Assembly: GCA_949825025.1 (NCBI GenBank)
Contig: OX463778.1
Coordinates: 49,314,829 to 49,378,828 of the forward strand
Direction of reading: 5' to 3'
Origin: Siphlonurus alternatus
Lineage: Eukaryota; Arthropoda; Insecta; Ephemeroptera; Siphlonuridae
Length of the DNA stretch: 64,000 nt
Shown here: positions 44,540-56,022 of the stretch, piece after piece
Layout: each line of letters begins with the position of its first letter
How positions within the stretch are numbered: the stretch's first letter is position 1
Notes under the pieces: generated by a model
Database searches by the model: none
The model's input: only the letters and a program-made list of their open reading frames with translations
What the model was told of the DNA's origin: nothing
Position numbers and translations under genes: made by a program

Positions 44540-45601
44540 TCAAAACGTGGCAGCAAGATCTCTCAAAAATGCATCAAACCTCGTACGTCGTGGATGTAAA
44601 CCTTTCCACCAGAGCTCCACGAGATGCCTAGCTAACTGTGAAGTCCCACGCATGTTACGTATCAGTTTCAACTTGAGATCAACCCACATCCGTTCGATTA
44701 GTTGTGTATGGGCATTGGATTTAGGATCTACAAAGTATTTCGAGTGATTAACTGTCTGATGTATGTACTCTCGTTGTGCATGAAACGGCCGTTGTGGTCC
44801 TTCGATGCCCTTGTATGCTGCCCATTGATCCGAATGTATTATGGTCCCACGTTCGACTTCCTGATGGATCAAACCATGTAGCGTGATTTTGTCTCGTCGC
44901 TCAACAATGAAAAAGCGACGTTCCACAGTTCCATTTTCGAGTTTTTGTGCCAGACCAAACACCCACGGCCCAGTCATCCTGTTATCGTGTTCCTCACCCG
45001 GTTCTTGTTGTACCTCCAACACTTGCTCTTCGTCTTCGTCAAGCTCGTCATTCGGATTGACATCTCCTCTCATCATTCTACCTCTATTTGCCTTTCGCTT
45101 ACCCCGTAGTAAAGTTTCGTCCATCTGCACTATGACATTATGTCCACCCATCTTAGACCTTCGCTCCCACATACGGTGTGGAACGTCCCGAATTAAATTG
45201 AACCAGTCAACCACAGTGTGGCTAGAATGTCCAGTAAATTCAATGGTTTGAATTACTGACAGATCTGAGCACCAGAGGTATACAATGGTCATGATTTCCT
45301 TGACCAAGAGTTTAGAGTTTGCCTTTCCGTTCACATCAAAATAAGTGAAGAAATTGTTTGTTTTTCGAACAGTTTGATACGTCCTACAGTTCCTCGCACG
45401 GCACTTGAAGGAGGGATAGGTTGAGAGACTGCCATCAGGCTGTCTCTTTCTACCTTTTCGCTGACAAATTCGCATTCCAGGTGTTCCACATCGTGTACAC
45501 TGCGGTGGATCATCTCTACCAGGTAAAATTCCCCTTTCTGCTAACCAAATAGCACTGCGTTCTTCTGTTCCAAATACATATGCAAATTCTAATAATAGCA
45601 T
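44540..45601 (-). CDS. Merlin/IS1595 (ISXO2-like) DDE transposase, intact (353 aa)
   Basis: Cut-and-paste DNA transposase of the Merlin superfamily. An N-terminal zinc ribbon (C35-x2-C38 ... C67-x4-C72) precedes the catalytic domain. The expected acidic triad is present: D161 in VQMDETLLRG, D258 in IHSDQWAAY and E303 in QLIERMW. An acidic Asp/Glu-rich insertion (about 180-206) separates strands of the RNase H-like fold. The ORF is uninterrupted and of normal length, so the protein could be active. I could not find matching terminal inverted repeats. Merlin elements usually carry short TIRs and 8-9 bp target duplications, and the TA tract on one side may have eroded the end. Confidence 0.92.
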   Translation of the reverse strand: MLLLEFAYVFGTEERSAIWLAERGILPGRDDPPQCTRCGTPGMRICQRKGRKRQPDGSLSTYPSFKCRARNCRTYQTVRKTNNFFTYFDVNGKANSKLLVKEIMTIVYLWCSDLSVIQTIEFTGHSSHTVVDWFNLIRDVPHRMWERRSKMGGHNVIVQMDETLLRGKRKANRGRMMRGDVNPNDELDEDEEQVLEVQQEPGEEHDNRMTGPWVFGLAQKLENGTVERRFFIVERRDKITLHGLIHQEVERGTIIHSDQWAAYKGIEGPQRPFHAQREYIHQTVNHSKYFVDPKSNAHTQLIERMWVDLKLKLIRNMRGTSQLARHLVELWWKGLHPRRTRFDAFLRDLAATF

Positions 45602-46976
45602 TTTATTTTGGTTTACCTCACTCTTTTAACACTGACAATGAGAGTGAAAAGGGAATTTACAAAATATTACTATGTCTATACTTTTTAAGTTATTATTTAT
45701 TAAGTTTTTTAAACATCTTTTATATGCGCTGATTAAAAAACACAGAAGATGAAAGACCCGGCGTGTTTTTGTTTACTCGCAAAGACATTTTTTTTTTTTA
45801 ATTTGAAGTTTAACAATATAAGGTATAGAAGTCAATTTCTTTTTAAAAAACAATTATAGAACCATTTTCTTAATTATACGTTAGATTGAAATTTGAGAAG
45901 ATAAATGGATTAAGGACGAATGTCAGTAGGTTGATATCTTGCAATCTTACTTCCTGAATGAAACAAGACTTGCAGGGGACTTCAACTCACCATCAACAGG
46001 TGGCATACAAATTTTGAAACGAATCTGTTTTATCAGTTTTGTGAGAAGTTTAACATTTTATGAACGGAAACCGGAAATGGAGCTGTTGTAAGAAAACTGT
46101 AAGTCTGAATTTGCTCATACCATAAGCGATTATTTTTTAGAACATTCATCATTTTTTAAAATTCATTTTATTCGATTCGTTTGCAGGGAAATATTCTTTG
46201 ATTCCCAAGTAACTGAGAATAATCATTAAGAACTATATGACACCCCAATAAATTGATGTTTGATTTTTTTTTTAAGTTTGAAGTTTAGCAATTTAATTTT
46301 ATTTATATTTCACTTATTATATATACCTATGAACATATTACAAAACAAAGTTACTAAAAGGTAAAGAGAATGGTGAAATGGGTTATTTTAGAAGGCACTA
46401 TACGAAAAAGTACCAGAACACAAGTAGTGGTAAAATAACCTTTTACTGAATAATGATACACAATATAAGATTGTGATATTGGAAATTTTATTTGATTGTT
46501 TAACCAGAATGCAATGAATGAAAACATGGCTCTTGTGTAGACATGTATGTAAACAATAATGGTTTATCGACCTTTATTTTATTTATTGCGGAAATGGATT
46601 GAGCAAAGTTGTTTTTTTTTTTTTTCCAGATACAAATCTGGGAATTATTTTGATTTTTTTTTTTGTCATTAGGAAGCAAGTACTATCTATTTCCTTAAGG
46701 ACTGGAGTGACAAAAAAAAAAATTATTAATATTTTTAATTAATGGCTCTAGAAAATTTTAGAAAATAAATACACCTTTTTTTTTCCGATAATTATTGATA
46801 TAGAATTATATTTCAAAAAATAAGAAAAAAAATAGTAGCCCCATTTATTGTATAATATATGTGTTGTATGATTTGATATCTTATACAACATTGTATGAAA
46901 TATTGGTAGATATATTGGTGATAAGGTAGCTACTTTTCAGTATTATTAATTTTCAAGTTAAAACTATAGTGACTTC
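45602..46976. other. AT-rich intergenic DNA with a repeat fragment
   Basis: No gene seen. About 46585-46680 (GGAAATGGATTGAGCAAAG ... CTGGGAATTATTTTGA) is a diverged relative of the inverted-repeat arm at 8745-8826. Confidence 0.55.
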
Positions 46977-48201
46977 TTAAAGCGACATTCCGGAGAAAAA
47001 ATCGATCATAAACTAATATAATATTACTACTCCTAGCGTCATTGTAGTAAGTTCTACAAGAACAAAAAAAAATTTAAAAAATTATTTACGTGCATTATTG
47101 CACTTTTAAATTTAAAGTCTTGGGTCTCATCGGGGCCAACTAAACGTCGGAACTTGTAAATTTACAAAGAATTACAAAGGAAAATTGAAAGAGACTCTGT
47201 TTGGTATGCTGTGGAAGTGCTCAATCTTAACGTAGGGAGTGGAAACTTCACAGAATTTTTAATTAATATGTGGACTAAAATACTGGCTAGTGTCAATATT
47301 TTCGGAGTGCCTCGAATGAAGTTATAAGGTTTGCAATAAAACGTAATAATTCAACAAGCCGCCAAGGTTCCCCCACTACAACCTCCCTCTTGCTCGCAAG
47401 AGAAGGCGGAGGAGGCGGAAGAGCGGGGTGCCACACGTGGCGAGGCGGCGAGGGTAGTTTTTGCCTGGACATTACAAAAAAAAAAATCGGGAGGTAACAA
47501 TGCTGTAAGGAGGACTAAAGAAAAAGACGGATAGCAGAATAACGTTTCTTTTAAATAAACAACTGCAACAATTTGAGCCTTTAAGACATTTCTATTATAA
47601 ATTTCTACTTGTAAAACTTAAAAGTTCTACATAGATAATATAAATTTAACTTCTAATCGAATGATGAATATATAGTATTATTATAGATATATATAGTTCT
47701 TCCATGTATATTGAGAACAATTGAACGTATTTTTTTATCGTTTAATATAAGTCATATTTGCAAGATATCGAATGTATAAAGTTTGACCCATATAATAGAT
47801 ATTTTTTACGTAAGTAAAACAATTCATAATTTAGCCTTATAGTTATAAAACAATAAATACTCTGTAATTCAATATATACTAGTAAAGAATATTACAATTT
47901 ACTTGAAGACCGAATTAAAAAAAAAATGATAAAATTATATTAATTGTTACGAAAAAAAATCAGTCAAATTAAAATACTGTTAAAATATATTTTTTAAGAA
48001 AATAAAATTCAAAACTTTATAAATTTTAATGTTTTTCTGTTTGCGCAGCAATATATACGTGGCACAAAATGCACGATGGCATTATGAAAAGCCGTGACAA
48101 CTGAACTTCAATGTTTACAAAATGCAAGCTCGATACAGACCATGTTTTTTGAAGTCCATCCCTAGAAAGTTGAGGACAAGTATTTTCTATATTTTATTAT
48201 A

Positions 48202-48202
<1 letters not shown>

Positions 48203-48241
<39 letters not shown>
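48203..48241. repeat. (TA)n microsatellite
   Basis: TA tract inside the TTAA-flanked element. Confidence 0.95.
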
Positions 48242-48244
<3 letters not shown>

Positions 48245-48441
48245 TAAAATTCTATCTTTGAGGGGGCGAGTCAGAGTCGTACAGTTTTTATTAAAGTGCA
48301 GGTTTGACAGATTTACATTAAAATTTTTCTCTTTTTGTATAATATAATTTGTTTGCATTTTGTAGCAATGTTCATGCTAATTATTATATTTATCACAAAG
48401 AGCAACGAAACATCGTGTATTTCATCTGTTATTATGAAAAT

Positions 48442-48462
48442 TTAATATTTTTAAACTTTAAT

Positions 48463-48546
<84 letters not shown>

Positions 48547-48567
48547 ATTAAAGTTTAAAAATATTAA
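48442..48567. repeat. TA tract inside a perfect palindrome
   Basis: A 27-base sequence starting TTAATATTTTTAAACTTTAA at 48442 recurs exactly in complement at 48541-48567, flanking about 75 bp of TA repeats. Confidence 0.95.
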
Positions 48568-48973
48568 TTTATTATTTGATTTTATTACGACTTGGGGGAA
48601 GAGTGCAAAAAAAAAATATATTATAAAAGAGTATCGTGTCTTGTAAGTTGTAACTTTTTTTTTTTTTATACCTATATTATACAAAAGAATGTTGGCTTGC
48701 TTGTTTATTTTAACCGTGACCACCACTCCTCACCCCCTAGTTCATCCTCAGCAGACGAGCTGGTAGAGAGGGTAGCAAAAAAGAGGTCGGAGGCGAGGGT
48801 AGAAGAGGCAACTCTAGCCAGTTGGCCCTCTTGACGTCATACGGTCAGAATAAAAAAAAATTACAAATATATTCTGTTTTTTGAGTTTGCGATTTTTTCA
48901 CCGATAATTTGTACTATCAATGGGTAATGAACTTATAAAAAAATTATAGATTTTTTCCGGAATGTCGCTTTAA

Positions 48974-49504
48974 TCATATTAAATAAGGGGCTTTTTTATG
49001 CTTTCTAGAAAAAACTAGCACAATCATTCAGTTAAAAAAATTGATGATTTGGAATAATTATGAAATTATAATAAGAATGGTATATTTATTGAGCATCAGC
49101 ATAAAATAATTTTTTATGCATATAAAAAATCGGAGCCTAAATTAAATAAAAAATATCCCATTCACATAGAATTAAGTATAGAAAAGTCCACAAGACTATT
49201 TGACACTATTTCTGCCCAACACAAAGTTATTCTTATAATAAAACACACCATTTACCAAAATTTTAACGTTTTAAGTTTATTTTCATTAATTACTGAAAAC
49301 TACCAAAGAAATTATAATTTCAAATTGCTATTTTACAAATTTTTTCAAAAGGAGCAATTTCATGATTAAATTAAGTTGTGTTACTATAATTTTGAGTTGA
49401 AGACAAATAGAATTCAATTTCAGACATTTTTTTTATTTAAATGCACATTTTGTTACTTTCACGCAATGTATAAAGATAAATAGAATAGATAATTAATGTT
49501 TGTC
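48974..49504. other. AT-rich intergenic DNA
   Basis: No gene seen. It probably includes the 3' untranslated region of the Ig/FN3 gene. Confidence 0.6.
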
Positions 49505-50938
49505 CTAGTTATTGAACAAATATGTTTCAAGTATAAATGATAATGGAATAAGAAGCACCAAAGATCTGCAGTACTTTCTTCCAGTCCCCATGCTAAAGTT
49601 ATCCCATGGATCCACATCATAAGTGATGAAGCAAAATTCAGAGGAAGGTGAACTCCATCCCTCGTGATTAAAGGCTTGGATTTTGGCTTCATAAATCAAG
49701 CCAGGTTGGAGACCTTCAAACATGAAAAATCCCCATTTAGACAGTCCCTCTTGTCGCATTACATCAAGAGTGACGTACTTCCACTGATTCTCCCCAAAAC
49801 CACAGCGCCTAAATATCTCATCACTACCCTTTGGCCCGTTCCACTCACGAACCATGTGATTGTCACCGTGCTTGACCATATACGTGTCATTGCCTAATGA
49901 TATGCGATAATGCAGTTTAAACTTCTCGACAATCGTACAACTTTCCACGGACCAGGATAAATTAAATTTATCATGGTATGGGCCGATTGGATTGCTGTGA
50001 AACACTGCTTGAGTAGAGAGCCCTGAGAGCTCATAGGTCATCTCCCGGCTGCCGAGAAAGTTCTTCGCAATACAGATGTAAATGCTAAAGTCTGAACTAT
50101 GAAAGTCCTTGATAATGAGCTTGTGTTTGCTGTATTTTGAGTACCCTTCCGTTGTGTTCAGTAATGTTTTTCCACTGTACCACATTACGTGTGCCGATGG
50201 TTTGGCATGCGCCGTGCAGACAAGATGGGCGTCACAACCCTCTCCAGATTGAACCCAAGTTCGATGCACCTCGATTACAGGTGCATACTTTACGCTTAAG
50301 GTGATGTTACGTGTAACAGCCATACCTACGCCGTTGCTAGCCGTACACTGGTACACACCGTCTTCGCGTCTGGTGACTCGCTCGATTGTGATAGAAAAAC
50401 GGTTCAAGGAGTATGAATCAGCATTCAATAGGCCACCTATACGGCTCCAGATGATGATGGGTACAGGATTACCGGATGCTTCACACTGTAAAGTTACTAT
50501 GTCACCCTCATTCACTTCCACGGCTGAACTTACACGATTGATTCGAGGAGACACTAGTATCACGACGGTGTGCCTAAGTTCTTGAGGGTGCAGAGTGGGG
50601 ATTTGACAGACATAATCACCTGCATCTTGTATCTGTATGTTACGGATCTCCAAGTTGTGGTCTCTTACCAAGTGCAAACGCTCTTGAGGAGAAATCTTCA
50701 TAGGCCCTGCGGTGAGGATCGTGGAACCTCGCCTCCAAACCTTTGGAAATGTACTGAAACCATTTATCTCACAGGGTAACACCACAGTGTCGTTAATCAC
50801 CACATTAAAGATCATACTTCTCGTAATAAACGAATCTGTTGGATTCTCGACACTTTTATCCGATTGCGAGGCGACAAGTGCGACGCTTAGTACAAACATC
50901 CTCATTAATAAAGGTAGCAAAATGTACGTCGGATTCAT
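49505..50938 (-). CDS. Ig/FN3 cell-adhesion protein, probably GPI-anchored, single exon (477 aa)
   Basis: Extracellular adhesion molecule of the immunoglobulin superfamily. After a signal peptide (about 1-24) come three Ig domains with typical paired Cys and Trp residues: VVLPCEING to GDYVCQIP, VTLQCEASGNPVPIIIW to GVYQCTASNG, and AHLVCTAHAKPSAHVMW to SIYICIAKN. A fibronectin type III domain follows (about 315-440; LSWSVESC ... GLQPGLIYEAKIQAFNHEG). The protein ends in a hydrophobic stretch (SLVLLIPLSFILETYLF) without a cytoplasmic tail, as expected for GPI attachment. Three Ig plus one FN3 with a GPI signal is the layout of arthropod klingon-like proteins; lachesin and neurotrimin-type proteins have three Ig only. 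Members act in neuron recognition. The whole coding region is one exon, unlike the multi-exon form usual for this family. Confidence 0.9.
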   Translation of the reverse strand: MNPTYILLPLLMRMFVLSVALVASQSDKSVENPTDSFITRSMIFNVVINDTVVLPCEINGFSTFPKVWRRGSTILTAGPMKISPQERLHLVRDHNLEIRNIQIQDAGDYVCQIPTLHPQELRHTVVILVSPRINRVSSAVEVNEGDIVTLQCEASGNPVPIIIWSRIGGLLNADSYSLNRFSITIERVTRREDGVYQCTASNGVGMAVTRNITLSVKYAPVIEVHRTWVQSGEGCDAHLVCTAHAKPSAHVMWYSGKTLLNTTEGYSKYSKHKLIIKDFHSSDFSIYICIAKNFLGSREMTYELSGLSTQAVFHSNPIGPYHDKFNLSWSVESCTIVEKFKLHYRISLGNDTYMVKHGDNHMVREWNGPKGSDEIFRRCGFGENQWKYVTLDVMRQEGLSKWGFFMFEGLQPGLIYEAKIQAFNHEGWSSPSSEFCFITYDVDPWDNFSMGTGRKYCRSLVLLIPLSFILETYLFNN

Positions 50939-51455
50939 TTATTTACTTTTAAATGAATCAAATTAAATATATAAAATAATGCAGACAGATGTGAACGATG
51001 AAAAGAGTAAAAACTACAAATTAACCAGCTAACCAGTAATAGCCCGTATACAGTAACTAGTAGTATATATATTATTGTAACTATAATTTATTATACATTG
51101 GAATAAAAATAATGTTTCGAACAGTAAGTAAAGGAATTCTGTATTTGATGCTTAAATCAGCTTTCGTGTTACCACATAGTATAAAGAAGTGATGTTGAGG
51201 TTAATAGCAGTATTCACTCTTTTATCCAGAGACTCGAGCTTAGACTTTTCCAAAGTAAGGATCTACGACTGTCGGTACGTCAATACTAGTGGTGAATACA
51301 ACTGTCGGCTTTTTATAGTAAGCACCATTTTTCCCCTCCTTTCCCCCTTAACTATCACCTCGTGCCGTGCCGTTACCTCTATACTATATAGCAATGGATT
51401 TGTAGATCCTTTACGATGTTTCTTGAGAGGCTATTCTTGAATAATTAACAAATAA

Positions 51456-51457
<2 letters not shown>
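50939..51457. other. Upstream region of the Ig/FN3 gene
   Basis: No gene seen. The promoter and any 5' untranslated exon should lie here; no core element could be fixed. Confidence 0.5.
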
Positions 51458-51527
<70 letters not shown>

Positions 51528-51534
51528 TTATTTA
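51450..51534. repeat. TA tract with palindromic flanks
   Basis: AAATAAGTATATA on the left is mirrored by TATATACTTATTT on the right around (TA)n with a central ATGCAT. This is a third example of a TA tract inside an inverted repeat, with a shorter arm of 13 bp. Confidence 0.85.
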
Positions 51535-51535
51535 C

Positions 51536-52283
51536 ACAAGGTGTTTACTCTGATTAGAACGTTTTAAAGTGATAATTAAGGAATCAAGTTCGATGGTAAT
51601 ATAGAAATATAATATTTCAAATAAAGCCTACATTTTAACATTTTCAAAACTTGCCTCATAAATTACATGTGCGGATTTGATTTGTCTTTTTTTGAGATGA
51701 AAAAGAAACCAAAGTGAGCCGTTTTTTTTTTTGTTCAAATAACGGTGGTAACATGAAATTAACTGTTGAATCCTTCACTGGATTGCAAGGTCGGTGTGGG
51801 AGTGAAATGTAATACGTTTGGTCAATTTTCCTAAGATCACAAAAGTAAAGCAACACAAGACTGTTTTGTGGTTGGATGGGTGATCATTTTAATAAAAATT
51901 GTACTTTCATTCGTCCAGGGGAAACGCTTTCTACTACATTGTGGTTACTCTACGAATTTTAACCATTCCATTAATGTTTCTGGTTCATTTACAAAATTTA
52001 AAGATGCATGTGGCGATCATCCTGACAAGTTTCCATGTTACGATCAGTCACATTAAAATGCCATTGAATTTCAAGTTACCACTGATATTTGAACAAAAAA
52101 ACAGCTCATTTATGTTTCTTTATAGTCTCAAAAACAGACAAAAATGCCCATGTAATTTATGATGCAAGTTTTGAAAATGTTAAAATATAGTCTTTAATTT
52201 GATGTATGACATGTCTATATTACAATTGAACTTCATTCCTTAATTATCACCTCAAAACGTTCAAATCAAAGTAAACACCTTGT
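51536..52283. mobile_element. 748-bp foldback element
   Basis: ACAAGGTGTTTACT at 51536 is inverted at 52283. The arms share long blocks (GATAATTAAGGAAT; ACATTTTCAAAACTTGC) toward a centre near 51910. No coding capacity; both sides are TA-rich. Confidence 0.88.
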
Positions 52284-52304
52284 ATATATATAATATATGA
52301 AGGC

Positions 52305-52532
52305 GCGATTCACAAAACAGTTAATTATCTAGGATTGTAACCACGTCACCAGTCTTAGAAAAGTCATACAATTATCTGAGAATTTCAATTTAATTACTTA
52401 ATAGTCCACGGATCACTAATTACGCTTGGAAAGGTGGCTGTAATGTGCGGCCAATAACCATGTTTAATTCTGACTTGGAAAAAAGTTAAACGTGATTAGA
52501 AGCCTGGATAAATTCGTGATGAATCACACGTT
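52305..52532. mobile_element. Possible small MITE
   Basis: GGCGCGATTCACAAAACAG at the left and GATGAATCACACG at the right are roughly inverted. The left motif recurs in complement near 39010-39025. Ends are imperfect. Confidence 0.4.
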
Positions 52533-52940
52533 GTATTTTTTAGTATTTTATATTCCAATATTTCTTTCTACTTAACTTAATTAACTACCTTTAGCGTATT
52601 TTCTGAAAGAAATTCCTAATAAATACTAAAAGTACTTATTCAACTTGCTTTTATTTTACCCCCATTGCTTGGTTGTAGTTTACTAGACCCCATTGCTCAA
52701 TAATGTTATTAAAGTTTATGTATATAATAACTGCAGGGCTGAAAACAGCTCAATAATTTTATAAAAAACTCATAACGGGACAAGCGTTATTATCTTTACA
52801 ATAAATTGTGTATTTGACAAGACTGATGTGTTCAATCAAGTGTTTTATATAACACGATCACCTAATCAACGTGAATTAATTCTTTTGACATGGAAACCAA
52901 AGTTACATTTTGAAATAAGTAAAATTTTCTTTATAGAATA

Positions 52941-55469
52941 CACAGAAAAAAAATGTCGGTCAAATGACCACCTTCTAGGAGTTTAGCTGCCATCTGTACC
53001 TCCATTTAGGTGGTAGGCAAGCGGTACCTTCTAGAGTGTGGTTTTTTGACCACCTATATCAATATTTTTTAAAACTGGCGCTGTATGACTCAATTTCTGT
53101 TGATCGATACGTGTTTCGAAGAACAGACGGATGCGTGAGAATCACATCAAAATATATTTAGTGAAATGAATCTGCCAAAAAAACTTGATATACTTGTCAT
53201 CGACCTACGATAACATCCGATTTTGGTAAGTAAAAATATGTAGTACGTGTGTATTAATAAAGTTGTGTGCGAGCACAAAATTTTAATACCTTTTGGATAA
53301 AAAACAAGACTTGCATGCCTTACTGTATAATGCATTGGGGTAGGTCAATTATAATTGTTTTAATTTTACCGAATAATTATATAAATTTCATACAATGAAG
53401 ACTAAAAATTAAAATAAGATAAATTATTAGCTGATTTTTAGTTATAAATATATTATACATAATTTATGTTATGTATTGCAAAGAATTGAAAAAATTCCTC
53501 AAGCAGGATGATAAAAGCTTACTTTGCCAACCATTGGTGAGATGCTGAGTGATTTCTCAAAATTTTCAAAGAGTATTTGCGCTTGCTTCATAAAGTATAG
53601 CATACATTTATCATCATACATTATTTTATAAATTATATATTAAAATAATGTACTGAAATATATTATATTACATGACTTATAATTATGCATTTTTTTTTTT
53701 ATAAATTGATTATTTAATTCGTTTGTCGAGATTAACTATATTTTATTGCATTAATTTTTATCATAAAATTATGGTTCATGGTTGTGTTAATATCAATTTA
53801 TTTTCTTCTTCTTCTTGTTCTTCGCCTAATATGAAATAACATAATAATTCGAATTTAGCATTGGGAAAATTTGAATATGCTAAAGCACTGATATTGAATC
53901 TTCGTTTTATAGGATAACGAATCATCTCAACTGCAACATAATTCCATCTACATTTGTGAGACGATGCGTGGATGAAGGCATCAGGGAGGAGTGCGTTCTT
54001 CTTGCAGAGTTATAGGATAATTCAATACTAGCCATGTGATGGGGATTATCTACAGGTGCAGCTGACTTGAAATATCATGTCTGTAGAAAACTTTGTTCTT
54101 AATTTAACAAGAATTGTGCAATATCAGTGGTGGTACATTCACAAGTGATAAACACGACCTGTGTGAAATCAAGTGAGAGCCGTTGCTGTGGAAGTTGTAG
54201 TTTACTTGATTAAAAGTGAAAAAAGTGAACTTGGAGTGACAATGATAATTTTGTGTCATTACTTGTAATGTAAAATTTATTGAAATAATAATTGTTTATT
54301 TTTATGGCATTTCGTGTTGTGTTATTTAATTTTGATAAAAAATCTATTTAATTTCCTAAAAATTATAAAATAAATTCTTGGATTCAATATTTTTAATGAC
54401 AATTTTTTAAAAGTAAGTTGTTCTAGCAATAATTATTTTAAAAATTGTAAGATATTTAACTCTCTTTAGAAGTTTTAAGTGAATTTTTAAGCAATGATGA
54501 TAATTTTTAATTTCTGTTTACCGTCATTAAGGAAATTAATATAATTAAAATAAAAATTATAGCATATTTTCAATCACTCTAGTTATATTACAAATTAAAT
54601 TTTAATTTCTTACTTTAATTTGTAGTGCTACTGAAAATTGAAACATTTTTTTTTTTTTTTAAGATCATTTTCCTTTTAAATTACATGTATTTTTTCTCCT
54701 TAAATTTCAGATAATTTTGAAACTTGGCAGTACTTTATTACTGGTTTCAAATATAACCTCTTACATTGCACTTATTAATAGTATATTATTATATTATCTA
54801 TTAACAATTTCACTTATAGGAAACTTAGATGTATCATAAATTTCTTATGAATATATGCTTTATTTCTCTGCTGTTAATATTACTATGTAATGATATTATG
54901 TATATTTTACAGGTTTAAATACTATTCATCATCTCTTAATACATGAATAAGCAACAATATTTCTCTGCTAAAATTTAATTATAACAAATTTTTGAAAATA
55001 GTACAAGTCATCATGTCATGTAAATAATGATCAACAATTAAAAATTATTATTTTATATACAATATTATATAAAAAAAATTTAAAACAATATATTGCTTAT
55101 TCAGATAGGAGAAGATACATGGTAATAAACTTGTAAAAGATACATAATGTCATTACATATTATAGTAACTTGCACGAGTGGAGTAAATGCACGACAAAAA
55201 AATAGGTTCTTATACTATTACCAGGCAGGCTACTTTCCTGCATTATAGAGGGTTAAAAGACCACCTTCGCGCAGGTTGCGACACTAGCGCCACGCAAGCA
55301 AAACACCCTCTTCAAAGAAGGTAAAATGACCACCTTTAGAGAAGTCATTTTAATACTTGAGTGCGGGTGATTTCACTTCGTATGAGGGAGGTCAAAAGAC
55401 TTTCTAAATTGAGGGACGTTTTTAGTACTTTCAAAAAGGTGGTCATTTGACCGACAATTTTTTTCTGTG
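52941..55469. mobile_element. 2.5-kb TA-flanked non-autonomous DNA transposon
   Basis: CACAGAAAAAAAATGTCGGT at 52941 is inverted at 55469. The TIR of about 36 bp contains the palindrome GGTCAAATGACC. Both ends are flanked by TA (52939-52940; 55470-55471), a Tc1/mariner-type target duplication. The interior is AT-rich and has no long ORF. A single end of the same family lies at 27659-27747. Confidence 0.85.
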
Positions 55470-55471
55470 TA

Positions 55472-56022
55472 CACTGTTTGACACCAAGAAGTTACGGAAA
55501 ATTTTAAAACAATGGTTCGAGCTAACGTTTCTGTTTAATTAAGCTTTGCTATGCTTAAAAGAGAAAAGTTGTATAAAGTAAATAGAACAAATATGTTTAG
55601 TAAGTATATATATATATATTTAATTAATTGCTTTATTCTCTATATCAAAGCTCTATACTTTAAAAAGAATTAAACACAAATATCAACTGTACTTGTACGA
55701 TTCTTTTAAATGTCCGGTAACTTCTTGTTGTCAATTAGTATAAAAAAATTAATAAATAAACTATTAACAGTTATTTTATTATTAAAAAACTGTGTTATTT
55801 TATGTTATTAATAAAAGTTATTTGGCTACTTATGTTTTCATATCATTAAAATAGCATAAAAAGTTTAATAACCCCTATCTGTTACAAAACTCTGACTCAT
55901 TTACCTGTATGAATGAGCTATTAACCACGCATAATATTAAGTATGCATTTTTGTTGTTAGAAATGGATTTTAAAAGAATAATTTTAATTTTTTTTTTGTT
56001 AGGCAACATATAAGGTATGTAT
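55472..56022. other. AT-rich intergenic DNA
   Basis: No gene seen; a short TA run is at 55605-55619. Confidence 0.6.

Larger units (their letters stand above)
46981..48969. mobile_element. 2-kb non-autonomous DNA transposon with TTAA flanks
   Basis: Ends are inverted: AGCGACATTCCGGAG at 46981, and its complement (TCCGGAATGTCGCT) ending at 48969, with about 22 bp of similarity. Both ends are flanked by TTAA (46977-46980 and 48970-48973), the target duplication used by piggyBac- and Kolobok-type elements. The interior has two GC-richer patches (about 47345-47460 and 48720-48840), TA tracts, and no transposase. Confidence 0.82.
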
